From an uncultured Alcaligenaceae bacterium (GTDB taxonomy: Bacteria > Pseudomonadota > Gammaproteobacteria > Burkholderiales > Burkholderiaceae_B), in the NCBI GenBank assembly GCA_937897265.1, contig CALCPT010000090.1:1-9679 (forward strand): a stretch of DNA of 9,679 bases. Reading direction: 5' to 3'. Below are positions 1-6,835 of the stretch, in pieces. Position numbers and translations under genes: made by a program. Position 1 is the first letter of the stretch, and the number at the start of each line of letters is the position of its first letter. Under the pieces are notes generated by a model. The model ran no database searches. It saw nothing but the letters and a program-made list of their open reading frames with translations, and was not told where the DNA came from.

Positions 1-935
1 GATTTCCCCGTCGACAAAGGCCGCGAGCGCTTGGGGGGTACTGCCTTCGATCTCAATTGCTGTTGCACGAGCTTGGCTTTGAGTTCAGGGTCAACCAATA
101 CCGCATTGATATCGCGGTTTAAGCGCTCGATGATTGCAGGTGAGGTACCTGTTGGCGCAAAGAAGCCGTAACTTGCAACCGACTCAAAGCCAGGATAGCC
201 TGACTCGGCAACTGTGGGTAAGTCAGGCATCAGGGCTGAGCGCTTGGCAGTGGTGATTGCAAGCGCGCGGACTTTACCGTCTTTGAGCATTGGCAAATAA
301 GGTGGCAAGGTGTCAAGTGCCATCGTGACTCGCCCTGAAATGAGATCAGGCATTAACAGCGACGTGCCCTTGTAGGGAATATGCAAAACGTCAATACCCG
401 CGGCCACTTTGAACATCTCGCAGGTTAAGTGAATTAAACCGCCCGTACCCGATGAGCCACAGGTCAGTTTGCCCGGTTCTTTTTTTGCAAGTGCAACAAG
501 CTCGGCTAAATTTTTGACTGGTAACTCGTTACCCACGACAACAATATTGCTCAAGGTGCCTGCCATCGAAATCGCAGTGAGATCCCTCTTGAAGTTGTAA
601 CCCGGGTCTTTGTAATAGCTGACTGCGATTGAGTGCGAACCGATTGATCCCATCAGGATGGTGTATCCATCGGGTGCTGCCTTGGCAACGTAGGCCGCAC
701 CAATGTTGGCACCTGCACCTGGCCTGTTTTCGATGACCACAGACTGCCCAAGTTTCACAGCAAGTTTTTCTGTAATTGCACGAGTCAGAATGTCAGTGGC
801 TCCACCTGCCGGAAACGGCACAATCACTTTAAGTGGTTTGGATGGATATGCATCTTGCGCCACCACGGGTGTCGCAATGCACGTGCCCAGAGCCAAGATC
901 GCCAACAAGGTATTTAAATAACGATTCAAACGCAT
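1..935 (-). CDS. Bug/TctC-family tripartite tricarboxylate transporter receptor, 3' end missing, probably frameshifted
   Basis: Periplasmic solute-binding protein of the Bug family, which captures small carboxylates for TTT permeases. The ATG is at 935-933, preceded by AGGA nine bases upstream. Residues 1-27 form a signal peptide (basic start, hydrophobic core, cleavage near PVVAQ|DAYPSKP). Family landmarks follow in order: VPFPAGGATD (40-48), VIENRPGAGANIG (67-79), AAPDGYT (86-92), CGSSGTGGLIHL (159-170), HIPYKGTS (185-192), PTVAESGYPGF (240-250). After residue 292 (codon 60-62) the frame turns non-family (QLRSKAVPPKRS). The next frame from 60 down to 1 reads AIEIEGSTPQALAAFVDGEI, a typical Bug C-terminus, so one base appears to be missing near 59-62. 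It lies 38 bases after the acyltransferase gene and is probably co-transcribed. The family is certain; substrate and intactness are unknown. Confidence 0.9.
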   Translation of the reverse strand, partial: MRLNRYLNTLLAILALGTCIATPVVAQDAYPSKPLKVIVPFPAGGATDILTRAITEKLAVKLGQSVVIENRPGAGANIGAAYVAKAAPDGYTILMGSIGSHSIAVSYYKDPGYNFKRDLTAISMAGTLSNIVVVGNELPVKNLAELVALAKKEPGKLTCGSSGTGGLIHLTCEMFKVAAGIDVLHIPYKGTSLLMPDLISGRVTMALDTLPPYLPMLKDGKVRALAITTAKRSALMPDLPTVAESGYPGFESVASYGFFAPTGTSPAIIERLNRDINAVLVDPELKAKLVQQQLRSKAVPPKRSRPLSTGK

Positions 936-973
936 GAGGTTTTATCCTGAAAAATGAAATGACATCATAAACT

Positions 974-2128
974 TCAAGCAAGAATTGTGCCCGAGAGTTT
1001 GCGCCCCAACCTGATCATGGGCTTTTCAACAACATAATAAATGAGGGCCGAGAGCGCGATCGAGCCGAGCACCGACAACAACAGATATACGCCGAGATGG
1101 GCATTGACGAGCCAAGGCAAACGATTGTCACGTAGCAACGCAAAGAGCGTGTAAAACACAATTGGATGGAACAGGTACATCGAATAGCTGATTTCGCCTA
1201 ACCAAGTGGTGAAACGACTGTTGATCTGTATTTTGGTCGACAACAAGATGAACAATCCAAGCCCAACTGACACTGGCGGCATAAATACTGATAATTTTGA
1301 CGCAAGGGCGCTTGGCAAGTACGCGAAAAAGATCCAGTTGACTACGGGCAAGGCACACACGCCTAGCGGAAACAAAATAAAGACGACTCGCACCGTTCGA
1401 GAAAAGGGCGGAGTGCCGTCAGTTTGATCGCGATCATGCCAACAGCGAAACAGCGCCCCCCAAAACATAATCGAAATAAACAGCGCGTATTCCGTTAGGT
1501 AGTTTAGCAATGGGCCTGCACTATCCGGAGGTAGCCAATTGGGGGTCAACCAATGCACGCATCGCGGAAGTACGGCAAATATGATCGGCCCTGCGAACAG
1601 ACCCAGTACCAGCCAACGTGGTTGTTGTAGCACCCCGAGCGTAAAAAGAAGCGCGCAGGCGATATAAAAAATTAACTCAAGGCGCAGGGTCCAGTACAGG
1701 CCCAGCATGTCTGGTACGCCGAATACGCTCTGAATCATCGTCAGATTCAGCAACACCGTTTGCCCTGAGAAGGGTGTCATCAAGAACAGCCCAAGTAAGG
1801 CTGCGCCCCCGACTGAGACCCAATAGGCCGGATACAGTCTGAAGACTCGGCGGATCAAAAAGACCCGCAGAGCGTCTGGCCTTGTTTGCCTGCCAACAGC
1901 TCGCAAGCTAGAAGGAATCACAAAGCCGCTGATGGCAAAAAACAGTATCACCCCAACGCGCCCAGTATCGATTGCTGCTGAAAACGCATAGAGCAGCCCC
2001 CCCACTGGCGGTATTGGCAACTGCTTGAAGGCGTCCGTGGCGTGCAGCCAGATCACCAATAACGCTGCAAGCCCGCGTTGCGCGTCAATGTAGCCAAAGC
2101 GTTGTGGCACTGTCGTTGCGAACCTCAA
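974..2128 (-). CDS. Acyltransferase-3 family integral membrane protein (OafA/YrhL-like)
   Basis: Predicted multi-pass inner-membrane O-acyltransferase of 384 residues, the normal size for a stand-alone PF01757 domain without an SGNH extension. Family signatures are the opening YIDAQRGLAALLVIWLHA (13-30), with the conserved Arg18 and His29; GRVGVILFFAISGFVI (56-71); RRVFRLYPAYW (93-103); and, near the C-terminus, GEISYSMYLFHP. About ten hydrophobic segments are visible. The start is a TTG at 2128-2126 overlapping the upstream TGA as TTGA. An in-frame stop lies six codons upstream and no Met precedes the RG motif, so this start is well constrained. Members move acetyl or other acyl groups from the cytoplasm onto surface sugars or other exported acceptors; the acceptor here is unknown. 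Its position between two Bug genes is unusual, and the stop-start overlap implies translational coupling. Confidence 0.9.
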   Translation of the reverse strand: MRFATTVPQRFGYIDAQRGLAALLVIWLHATDAFKQLPIPPVGGLLYAFSAAIDTGRVGVILFFAISGFVIPSSLRAVGRQTRPDALRVFLIRRVFRLYPAYWVSVGGAALLGLFLMTPFSGQTVLLNLTMIQSVFGVPDMLGLYWTLRLELIFYIACALLFTLGVLQQPRWLVLGLFAGPIIFAVLPRCVHWLTPNWLPPDSAGPLLNYLTEYALFISIMFWGALFRCWHDRDQTDGTPPFSRTVRVVFILFPLGVCALPVVNWIFFAYLPSALASKLSVFMPPVSVGLGLFILLSTKIQINSRFTTWLGEISYSMYLFHPIVFYTLFALLRDNRLPWLVNAHLGVYLLLSVLGSIALSALIYYVVEKPMIRLGRKLSGTILA

Positions 2129-3117
2129 TCTGCCTGAATCTTGTTATCTTTAATGAGCTTGCCATACAAGGCGTATTGTTTTTGTGTTGCCTGAGCAAAC
2201 TCTGCAGCACTTGTACCGCGTATGGTTACACCTAAGGCCACTAAGCGTTCACGGGTTTGCGAATCAGCGAGTGCTTTTTGCATTTCGGCGTTGAGTCTAT
2301 CGAGGATAGGTTTGGGGGTTCCGGCGGGGGCGATCATCGCGAACCAAGAGTTAAAGAAAAAATCGTTGATACCGGCCTGCACAACAGTTGGCACCTCTGG
2401 ATATTGCGCAAGGCGTTCGGGTGTCGAGACCGCCAGTAGGCGCAATTTGCCGCCCTGAATCAGTGAGGTGACTGTGCCCAGCCCTTGATAGGATACCTCG
2501 ACTTGCCCCGCAGCGGCGGCGATGGCTGCTGGTGTGGCGCCTTTGTAAGGCACGTGTACTAGATCGATACCAGTGCGTTGCGCAAACAATGCCATCGCGA
2601 TGTGTTGAGGGCTGCCACTGCCGCCCGAACCATAGTTGATTTTGCCGGGGTTTGCTTTAGCGGCTGCAATAAAATCATTGAGAGTTTTATAAGGGGATTG
2701 GTCTGCTACCACGATGCCCCACTCAATCGTTGCCACAAGCGAAATCGGCTCAAAGTCTTTGAGCGCGTTCCAGGGGATGTTCGAATAAATGTGCGGCAGC
2801 ATCGTTAGGATACTGTCGTTGACACCACCGATCGTGTAGCCATCGGGTGCGGCTTTAGCGATGCGATCTGCCCCGATCAAGCCTGATGAGCCGGCAAGGT
2901 TTTCAATCACGATGGGTTGCCCCATGTTCTGCGCCATCTTGGCGGTTAATAGGCGCGCCGCGCCATCTACGGCGCTGCCCGCCGCGAGGGGCACAATCAT
3001 GCGGATGGGTTTGTTGGGATAGCTGTCTTGTGCTTGCGCTAGACCAAAAGAGGCGAGCATGAGCAGAGCCAGCATCACGTCTTTTAACCAACTTGCTGAG
3101 GCGAGGATCCGAGGCAT
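2125..3117 (-). CDS. Bug/TctC-family tripartite tricarboxylate transporter receptor
   Basis: Periplasmic solute-binding protein of 330 residues, a full-length Bug. The ATG at 3117 has GGAA upstream at a suitable distance. Signal peptide about 1-29 (hydrophobic core MLALLMLASFGLAQA, mature end near QDSYPNKP). Landmarks: IVPLAAGSAVDGAARL (41-56), VIENLAGSSGLIGA (70-83), PDGYT (91-95), GSGGSGSPQHIA (163-174), VHVPYKGATPAA (188-199), PEVPTVVQAG. It shares a DSILTMLPH block (101-109) and a C-terminal LIKDNKIQ with the receptor at 5765-6748 (NSILTILPH, IIKDSNIQ), so these two form a subgroup distinct from the Bug at 1-935. The start is 14 bases after the dehydrogenase stop, and the stop overlaps the acyltransferase start. 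Substrate unknown; the linked dehydrogenase suggests a 2-hydroxy or 2-oxo carboxylate. No TctA/TctB permease is in the window. Confidence 0.95.
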   Translation of the reverse strand: MPRILASASWLKDVMLALLMLASFGLAQAQDSYPNKPIRMIVPLAAGSAVDGAARLLTAKMAQNMGQPIVIENLAGSSGLIGADRIAKAAPDGYTIGGVNDSILTMLPHIYSNIPWNALKDFEPISLVATIEWGIVVADQSPYKTLNDFIAAAKANPGKINYGSGGSGSPQHIAMALFAQRTGIDLVHVPYKGATPAAIAAAAGQVEVSYQGLGTVTSLIQGGKLRLLAVSTPERLAQYPEVPTVVQAGINDFFFNSWFAMIAPAGTPKPILDRLNAEMQKALADSQTRERLVALGVTIRGTSAAEFAQATQKQYALYGKLIKDNKIQAD

Positions 3118-3131
3118 GAGATTTCCAAAAA

Positions 3132-4199
3132 TTAAACAGTGAGTGCTGCAATACCAAGCTCAGTGGCGAGGGCATTCAAATCTGCCACCAAAATTGGGGC
3201 AAGGGGGATGCCTTGTTTTGCATAGGCTAAACGTTTTGCGTGACTTTGCTCGCCAGGTAGCCACACCCGCTCAACCCCAGGCAGGCGTTCGCTGGCGCGC
3301 AGATCTTTAACCAGTTGATCGACCGCACCCTTGAAGAAACCGGGTTCGCCAAAGGCTTTTAGGTCAATCACTAAAATTGCTTGTCCGGTGTTGGTGGGGG
3401 TCACGTGATCTTTATTGAAGTCAACTACCTCTTTGCCCATCGAGGCACCTTGCAGGGTGCCAGCCAGCAACCCAACGATCAACGCGAGGCCATAGCCCTT
3501 GTGTCCGCCAATCGGTAATAAAAAACCTTCATCTGCACGGTTCGGGTCGGTGAGGGGGCGGCCTTGGCGATCGATCATCCAGCCTTCTGGCATGGTTTCA
3601 CCACGTTTGGCTTTGGCTTTGACTTTGCCGTACGCCGCCACGGTGGTTGCCATGTCTAGCACGACGGCAGGTTCGCTTCCTGCGGGGATCCCTGCCGCGA
3701 TGGGGTTGGTAGACAGCAGCATATCCATTCCGCCCCAAGGTGGTAAATGGTTGGCATTGCCCACTGCAAAATACAAACCAATCATGTCATGCTCGATTGG
3801 CATGCGCGCATAAAGAGACGCGGGGCCAGCGTGATTGCTATGACGCGTGCCAACCCAAGCGACGCCAGCATCGGCAGCTTTTTTGATTGCGAGTTCAACC
3901 GCGTGCGACACCACTAGATGCCCCATCCCGTTATCGCCGTCGACCACAGCCATCGCGGCCTTGTCTTGTACGACTTTGATTTGCGGGTTGATGTTGATGC
4001 CACCTGCACGAATGCGCTTGACGTATTGCGGCAAGCGAATCACGCCATGACCGTCAGAGCCCTGCAGATCGGCCTGCGCCATCAGCGAGGCGACTTTGTT
4101 GGCGTGTTCAGCGGATAGGCCGTTAGCTTGCAAGGCACGCGCAATAAAGTCTTTGAGCGCATCGAACTGAACGATGATTGAGGTGTTAGTTTGGGACAT
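3132..4199 (-). CDS. Malate/L-lactate dehydrogenase-family NAD(P)-dependent oxidoreductase (Ldh_2)
   Basis: Cytoplasmic 2-hydroxyacid/2-oxoacid oxidoreductase of the PF02615 family (relatives: YlbC/AllD, ComC, DlgD), distinct from classical malate or lactate dehydrogenases. With the ATG at 4199 the product is 355 residues, the family's usual size. Landmarks: LSAEHANKVASLMAQADLQG (28-47), GHGVIRLPQYVKRI (50-63), RHSNHAGPASLYA (119-131, His123 being the expected catalytic His), DMATTVAAYGKV (182-193) and GGHKGYGLAL (231-240). A TTG at 4241 would add 14 residues, but it has no ribosome site and would run through the inverted repeats upstream, so I prefer the ATG even though its own ribosome site is weak. 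It is followed 14 bases later by a Bug receptor. Substrate cannot be assigned: malate, lactate, sulfolactate, ureidoglycolate and diketogulonate enzymes all belong to this family. Confidence 0.92.
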   Translation of the reverse strand: MSQTNTSIIVQFDALKDFIARALQANGLSAEHANKVASLMAQADLQGSDGHGVIRLPQYVKRIRAGGININPQIKVVQDKAAMAVVDGDNGMGHLVVSHAVELAIKKAADAGVAWVGTRHSNHAGPASLYARMPIEHDMIGLYFAVGNANHLPPWGGMDMLLSTNPIAAGIPAGSEPAVVLDMATTVAAYGKVKAKAKRGETMPEGWMIDRQGRPLTDPNRADEGFLLPIGGHKGYGLALIVGLLAGTLQGASMGKEVVDFNKDHVTPTNTGQAILVIDLKAFGEPGFFKGAVDQLVKDLRASERLPGVERVWLPGEQSHAKRLAYAKQGIPLAPILVADLNALATELGIAALTV

Positions 4200-4219
4200 A
4201 TTGACTTGTGATGAAGTTA

Positions 4220-4234
4220 GCGCGAGAGGCGCGC
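4220..4234. repeat. GC-rich inverted repeat in the dehydrogenase leader
   Basis: GCGCG-AGAGG-CGCGC, a 5-bp arm with a 5-base loop, about 20 bases upstream of the dehydrogenase ATG on the minus strand. It could form a small leader hairpin affecting translation. It has no following T-run, so it is not a terminator. It may be chance in G+C-rich sequence. Confidence 0.3.
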
Positions 4235-4253
4235 AGTGCAAAAAATTGTTTGA

Positions 4254-4270
4254 CGATCACGGCGTGATCG
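4254..4270. promoter_or_regulatory. Perfect 17-bp palindrome, candidate operator
   Basis: CGATCACG-G-CGTGATCG is an exact 8+1+8 dyad in the 92-base gap between the VOC stop and the dehydrogenase ATG, 55 bases upstream of that ATG. An exact dyad with a one-base centre suits a dimeric regulator better than an RNA hairpin. On the minus strand a TTTTTT run begins some eight bases beyond the dyad, so a weak terminator for the VOC gene is a lesser alternative. The cognate regulator is not in the transport cluster. Confidence 0.5.
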
Positions 4271-4291
4271 CGACGAGTGAAGTGAAGCCTG

Positions 4292-4780
4292 TCAGTTAGT
4301 TTTTCCGGTGTCCGTCCAAGCCGGTACGCGTCCGAGTTGCTCGGCTTCGTGCCAAGCGAAGTTCAGCTCAACCTTAATCCCGTTGATCGGTTCGCGCATA
4401 AACAACTGATACAAGTTCGAGTTGTGCGCTTTGCGCTCGCTGAATTCGATACCGTTTTTAGATAGGCGCTCGATAAACTCAGCCAACCCATCGCAGTTCA
4501 GGCATAGGTGGTCAATGCGTCCAGAGCCCAAGGCGCCCGCTGCCGAGTAGTCAATATCTTTTTGATCGGTCGGGGTTTGAAGATACGTATCCTGATGCGC
4601 TGAGTGCCGAGCCTTGCCGATGTGCAAGACGTCTTGCTCGCCGATATACAGCCAATAAACCGGAAACCCAAACTCAGGATGAAATCCATTGGTAAAACCG
4701 AGATTGTTGCAAAACCAGTCGCGCGTACCCTCGGGGTCATGCGTCAGAATCAGTACATGCTCTAAAAATCGTAAACCCAT
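4292..4780 (-). CDS. VOC-family (glyoxalase/extradiol dioxygenase fold) metalloprotein
   Basis: Small cytoplasmic protein of 162 residues with two beta-alpha-beta-beta-beta units of the vicinal oxygen chelate fold. Likely metal ligands stand in the expected places: His8 (LEHVLIL), His53 (DVLHIG), His91 (IDHLCLN) and Glu138 (KVELNF). The block YQLFMREPINGIKVELNF (124-141) matches the usual 'lyQlFvrDPnG..iEl' signature, and DWFCNNLGF (21-29) matches the 'dFY.d.LGl' helix. ATG at 4780 with CAGGG about ten bases upstream. It follows the DctP-like gene by 47 bases. Members include lyases, epimerases and ring-cleaving dioxygenases. Conservation of all four ligand positions suggests an active enzyme, but the reaction cannot be told from sequence; the linked oxidoreductase hints at carboxylate or aromatic catabolism. 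Confidence 0.88.
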   Translation of the reverse strand: MGLRFLEHVLILTHDPEGTRDWFCNNLGFTNGFHPEFGFPVYWLYIGEQDVLHIGKARHSAHQDTYLQTPTDQKDIDYSAAGALGSGRIDHLCLNCDGLAEFIERLSKNGIEFSERKAHNSNLYQLFMREPINGIKVELNFAWHEAEQLGRVPAWTDTGKTN

Positions 4781-4827
4781 TTTATGCCCTGGCTAAAAAT
4801 CGCTTCTATTGAGATCCATGACCGCGC

Positions 4828-5763
4828 TTAGTTTTCGAGCGCCTCGAGATAGTGTTGCACCACTGACTGAGATAGTTTTTGACGCTCGCGCTCGACAATA
4901 TATACCGTGGCGCGACGCAGTTGTTCCAACTCTAACTGCGAACCCGAAACAATCTGTATCCCTTGTTGCAAAAACGTCGTCTGCAGCGAGGTATCTTGTT
5001 GCGCCGCGAGGGCGCGTTGTTGCTGAGTGGCCTGCGCCGCAGCCTCTTGCAGCGCCTGCTGTTGTGGCTCGGATAAGGATCTGAACCAAGATTCGTTGCA
5101 GACGAGCAGCAGGACTCCAAAAAAGTGGCTCGTTAAAGTGAGATACGGATGGTGCTCATAGATTTTAAAGTTGCTGTAATTGGTGAGCGGATTTTCTTGC
5201 GCCTGGACTTGGCCTGAGCGAATGACACGCATCAAATCGCTGACATCGGTTGTGATTGCCTGAAAACCTAACGCGTTTAATGACTCTCGATAAATTGCAC
5301 TATCCAGGGTGCGAATTGTGATGCCTCGGCAATCTGCGAGGTCGCGTAGTGGACGCACGGCATTGGAAATATGCCTAAAGCCATTGTCCCAAAAGCCGAG
5401 TACCCGATAGCCTGAATGTTGTGCGAGCGCGTGGCTCAACACTTGACCTGCGGTTTGGTCTAACGCTGCCAAAGCATGAGTCCGCTCGGTCACAGTAAAG
5501 GGCAAATCTAGTGCGGCTAAGTCTGGGGCGAGCGCGGTCAAATAGCCAGACGCTACGTAACAAAGGTGTCGTGAACCGGTATTGACGCTTTGAAACAAGC
5601 GCGCGGCTGTTTCGCCCTGCGCCGTGACATCGAGAGTGGTTGCAATCGGCCCAAATAACTGGCTCGCGTTGAGCGACTGAGCCAGCGACAACAGAGAGGC
5701 GCTTAAGATTGAGCCAGCCCCTTGATAGCCAGCTAGTTCGATAGTGCTTTGTTGTGACAACAC
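4828..5763 (-). CDS. TRAP transporter DctP-like solute-binding protein without a signal peptide
   Basis: A DctP-fold (PF03480) ligand-binding protein of 311 residues. The core is clear: FWDNGFRHISNAVRPL (124-139), RGITIRTLDSAIYRESLNALG (146-166) and GQVQAQENPLTN (184-195). Arg151 occupies the place of the conserved Arg that binds the ligand carboxylate in characterised DctP/SiaP proteins. The GTG start at 5763 is one base after the upstream Bug stop, with AGGG eight bases before it inside the Bug 3' end. The protein begins directly with the first strand (TIELAGYQG, 7-15), and the reading frame reaches a stop about 18 codons upstream with no hydrophobic leader, so no export signal is visible. 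No DctQ/DctM permease is nearby. It may be a cytoplasmic sensor or enzyme-like domain, or exported by a path I cannot see. The family is secure; location and role are open. Confidence 0.87.
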   Translation of the reverse strand: MLSQQSTIELAGYQGAGSILSASLLSLAQSLNASQLFGPIATTLDVTAQGETAARLFQSVNTGSRHLCYVASGYLTALAPDLAALDLPFTVTERTHALAALDQTAGQVLSHALAQHSGYRVLGFWDNGFRHISNAVRPLRDLADCRGITIRTLDSAIYRESLNALGFQAITTDVSDLMRVIRSGQVQAQENPLTNYSNFKIYEHHPYLTLTSHFFGVLLLVCNESWFRSLSEPQQQALQEAAAQATQQQRALAAQQDTSLQTTFLQQGIQIVSGSQLELEQLRRATVYIVERERQKLSQSVVQHYLEALEN

Positions 5764-5764
5764 T

Positions 5765-6748
5765 TCAGGCGCCCTGAATATTAGAGTCCTTGATAATTTT
5801 TTGCCATCTTGTGTAGTCAGTCTTCATGATTGTGATCAGTTGCTCGGGCGTACGTGGCCATGGGTCGAGGCCTGCTCTGAGCATTTTCTCTTGAATCGTC
5901 GGATCGTTGACGACCGTAGCGGTGGCGGTGCGTAAGTCGCGCAGTGCGCCCCCTGGAACCCCTTTTTGTGCGAACAAGGCGATCCAAGAGGAGTAATCGT
6001 AGTTTTTGATGCCTTGCTCAATCAGGGTGGGTATCTTTGGATATTGTGGGTGTCGCTCTGTACCGCAATAGCCAATTAGGCGAATGCGCCGATCAGCCAA
6101 AAAGGGCTTGGCTAACGACAGCGCCATCGGCATGACTTGTACTTCGTTTGAGGCCACAGCTAAGGTCGCTTGACTGGCCCCACGATAAGGTACGTGAATC
6201 AATTTCACGCCTGCATACGCATTGAACATCTCGCCAGCTAGATGTTGAGGGCTGCCAATTCCGCCCGAGGCGTAATGAATGCGTTCGGGATCTTTGCGCG
6301 CCTGTTGTAGCAAATCTTCTATGCTGTTGATCGAAGACTGAGCGGGGACGGCAAAAAAAGTTGGGATGTTCGCGATCCCGGCGATCGGCTCAAACTCGGT
6401 GAGTGTGTCGACCTTGACATTTTGCGGTTGCAGGTGAGGCAATATTGTCAGGATGCTGTTGTTGAGCGCCGCTAACGTTTGGCCGTCAGGCTTGGCGCGT
6501 GCCAAGCGATCAAGGCCAACGAGGCCTCCGGCACCCGTGATGTTTTCAACAACAAAATTGACTCCCATGTGAGTCGCAAGAGCACTGGTCACATAGCGCA
6601 CAGCGACATCTGAGGCGCTGCCCGCTTGTAACGGGAGCCCCACGGTGACCGGATTGCCGAAGCTGTGTGCTTGAGCCAGCGAAAAGCCGGGCCAAAAGGC
6701 CGCGCCAAAAGCTGCTGCACTTGCTTTGAGAAAGGTTCTTTTAATCAT
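5765..6748 (-). CDS. Bug/TctC-family tripartite tricarboxylate transporter receptor
   Basis: Periplasmic solute-binding protein. I choose the ATG at 6748 (327 residues), which opens directly on a signal peptide and has AGAGA upstream; a TTG ten codons earlier would place extra residues before the leader. The leader MIKRTFLKASAAAFGAAF ends near FSLAQA|HSFG (27/28) and begins with a KR-x-F-L-K box resembling a Tat motif with Lys for the first Arg. Bug landmarks: LPLQAGSASDVAVRY (38-52), VENITGAGGLVGLDRL (67-82), KPDGQT (86-91), ASGGIGSPQHLAGEM (160-174), HVPYRGASQA (185-194), PKIPTLIEQG. It shares NSILTILPH and a C-terminal IIKDSNIQ with the receptor at 2125-3117. The stop is one base from the DctP-like GTG, so the two receptors are surely co-translated. 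It appears to be the first gene of the minus-strand cluster. Confidence 0.93.
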   Translation of the reverse strand: MIKRTFLKASAAAFGAAFWPGFSLAQAHSFGNPVTVGLPLQAGSASDVAVRYVTSALATHMGVNFVVENITGAGGLVGLDRLARAKPDGQTLAALNNSILTILPHLQPQNVKVDTLTEFEPIAGIANIPTFFAVPAQSSINSIEDLLQQARKDPERIHYASGGIGSPQHLAGEMFNAYAGVKLIHVPYRGASQATLAVASNEVQVMPMALSLAKPFLADRRIRLIGYCGTERHPQYPKIPTLIEQGIKNYDYSSWIALFAQKGVPGGALRDLRTATATVVNDPTIQEKMLRAGLDPWPRTPEQLITIMKTDYTRWQKIIKDSNIQGA

Positions 6749-6778
6749 GAGGTCTCTGGTTACCCAAATTAGGGTCAA

Positions 6779-6791
6779 AAGGTTTAACCTT
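6779..6791. promoter_or_regulatory. 13-bp palindrome in divergent intergenic region
   Basis: AAGGTT-T-AACCTT, an exact 6+1+6 dyad near the middle of the 87-base gap between the Bug gene (minus, ATG 6748) and the DUF2237 gene (plus, ATG 6836). Its central placement between divergent starts makes it a candidate operator for one or both genes. The arms are short, so chance is possible. Confidence 0.4.
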
Positions 6792-6818
6792 GGACATTCA
6801 AATTTACTCTGTTTTATT
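6790..6818 (+). promoter_or_regulatory. Possible sigma-70 promoter for the DUF2237 gene
   Basis: TTGGAC (6790-6795) and TTTATT (6813-6818) are separated by 17 bases on the plus strand and end 17 bases before the ATG at 6836. The -35 box overlaps the right arm of the AAGGTTTAACCTT dyad. The -10 box matches only four of six consensus positions, so this is tentative. Confidence 0.3.
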
Positions 6819-6835
6819 GGTGGAAAGGGTCACAA

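Noticed and set aside
3499..3813. 104-residue plus-strand open frame within the dehydrogenase gene
   Set aside because: It is antisense to conserved dehydrogenase motifs, with no promoter or ribosome site.
4200..4241. TTG start adding 14 residues to the dehydrogenase
   Set aside because: There is no ribosome site, it would place the GC inverted repeat in coding sequence, and the ATG at 4199 gives the family's usual length.
4254..4270. Rho-independent terminator reading of the palindrome
   Set aside because: The dyad has only one central base, so a real hairpin would have about six weak pairs, and the T-run begins some eight bases away; an operator is the better reading, though not proven.
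4809..5084. Open frame on the plus strand opposite the DctP-like gene
   Set aside because: It is a shadow of the minus-strand gene, with no ribosome site and no family resemblance; the minus frame has clear DctP motifs.
6749..6778. TTG start adding ten residues to the Bug receptor
   Set aside because: It would bury the signal peptide behind MTLIWVTRDL; the ATG at 6748 opens directly on a typical leader.
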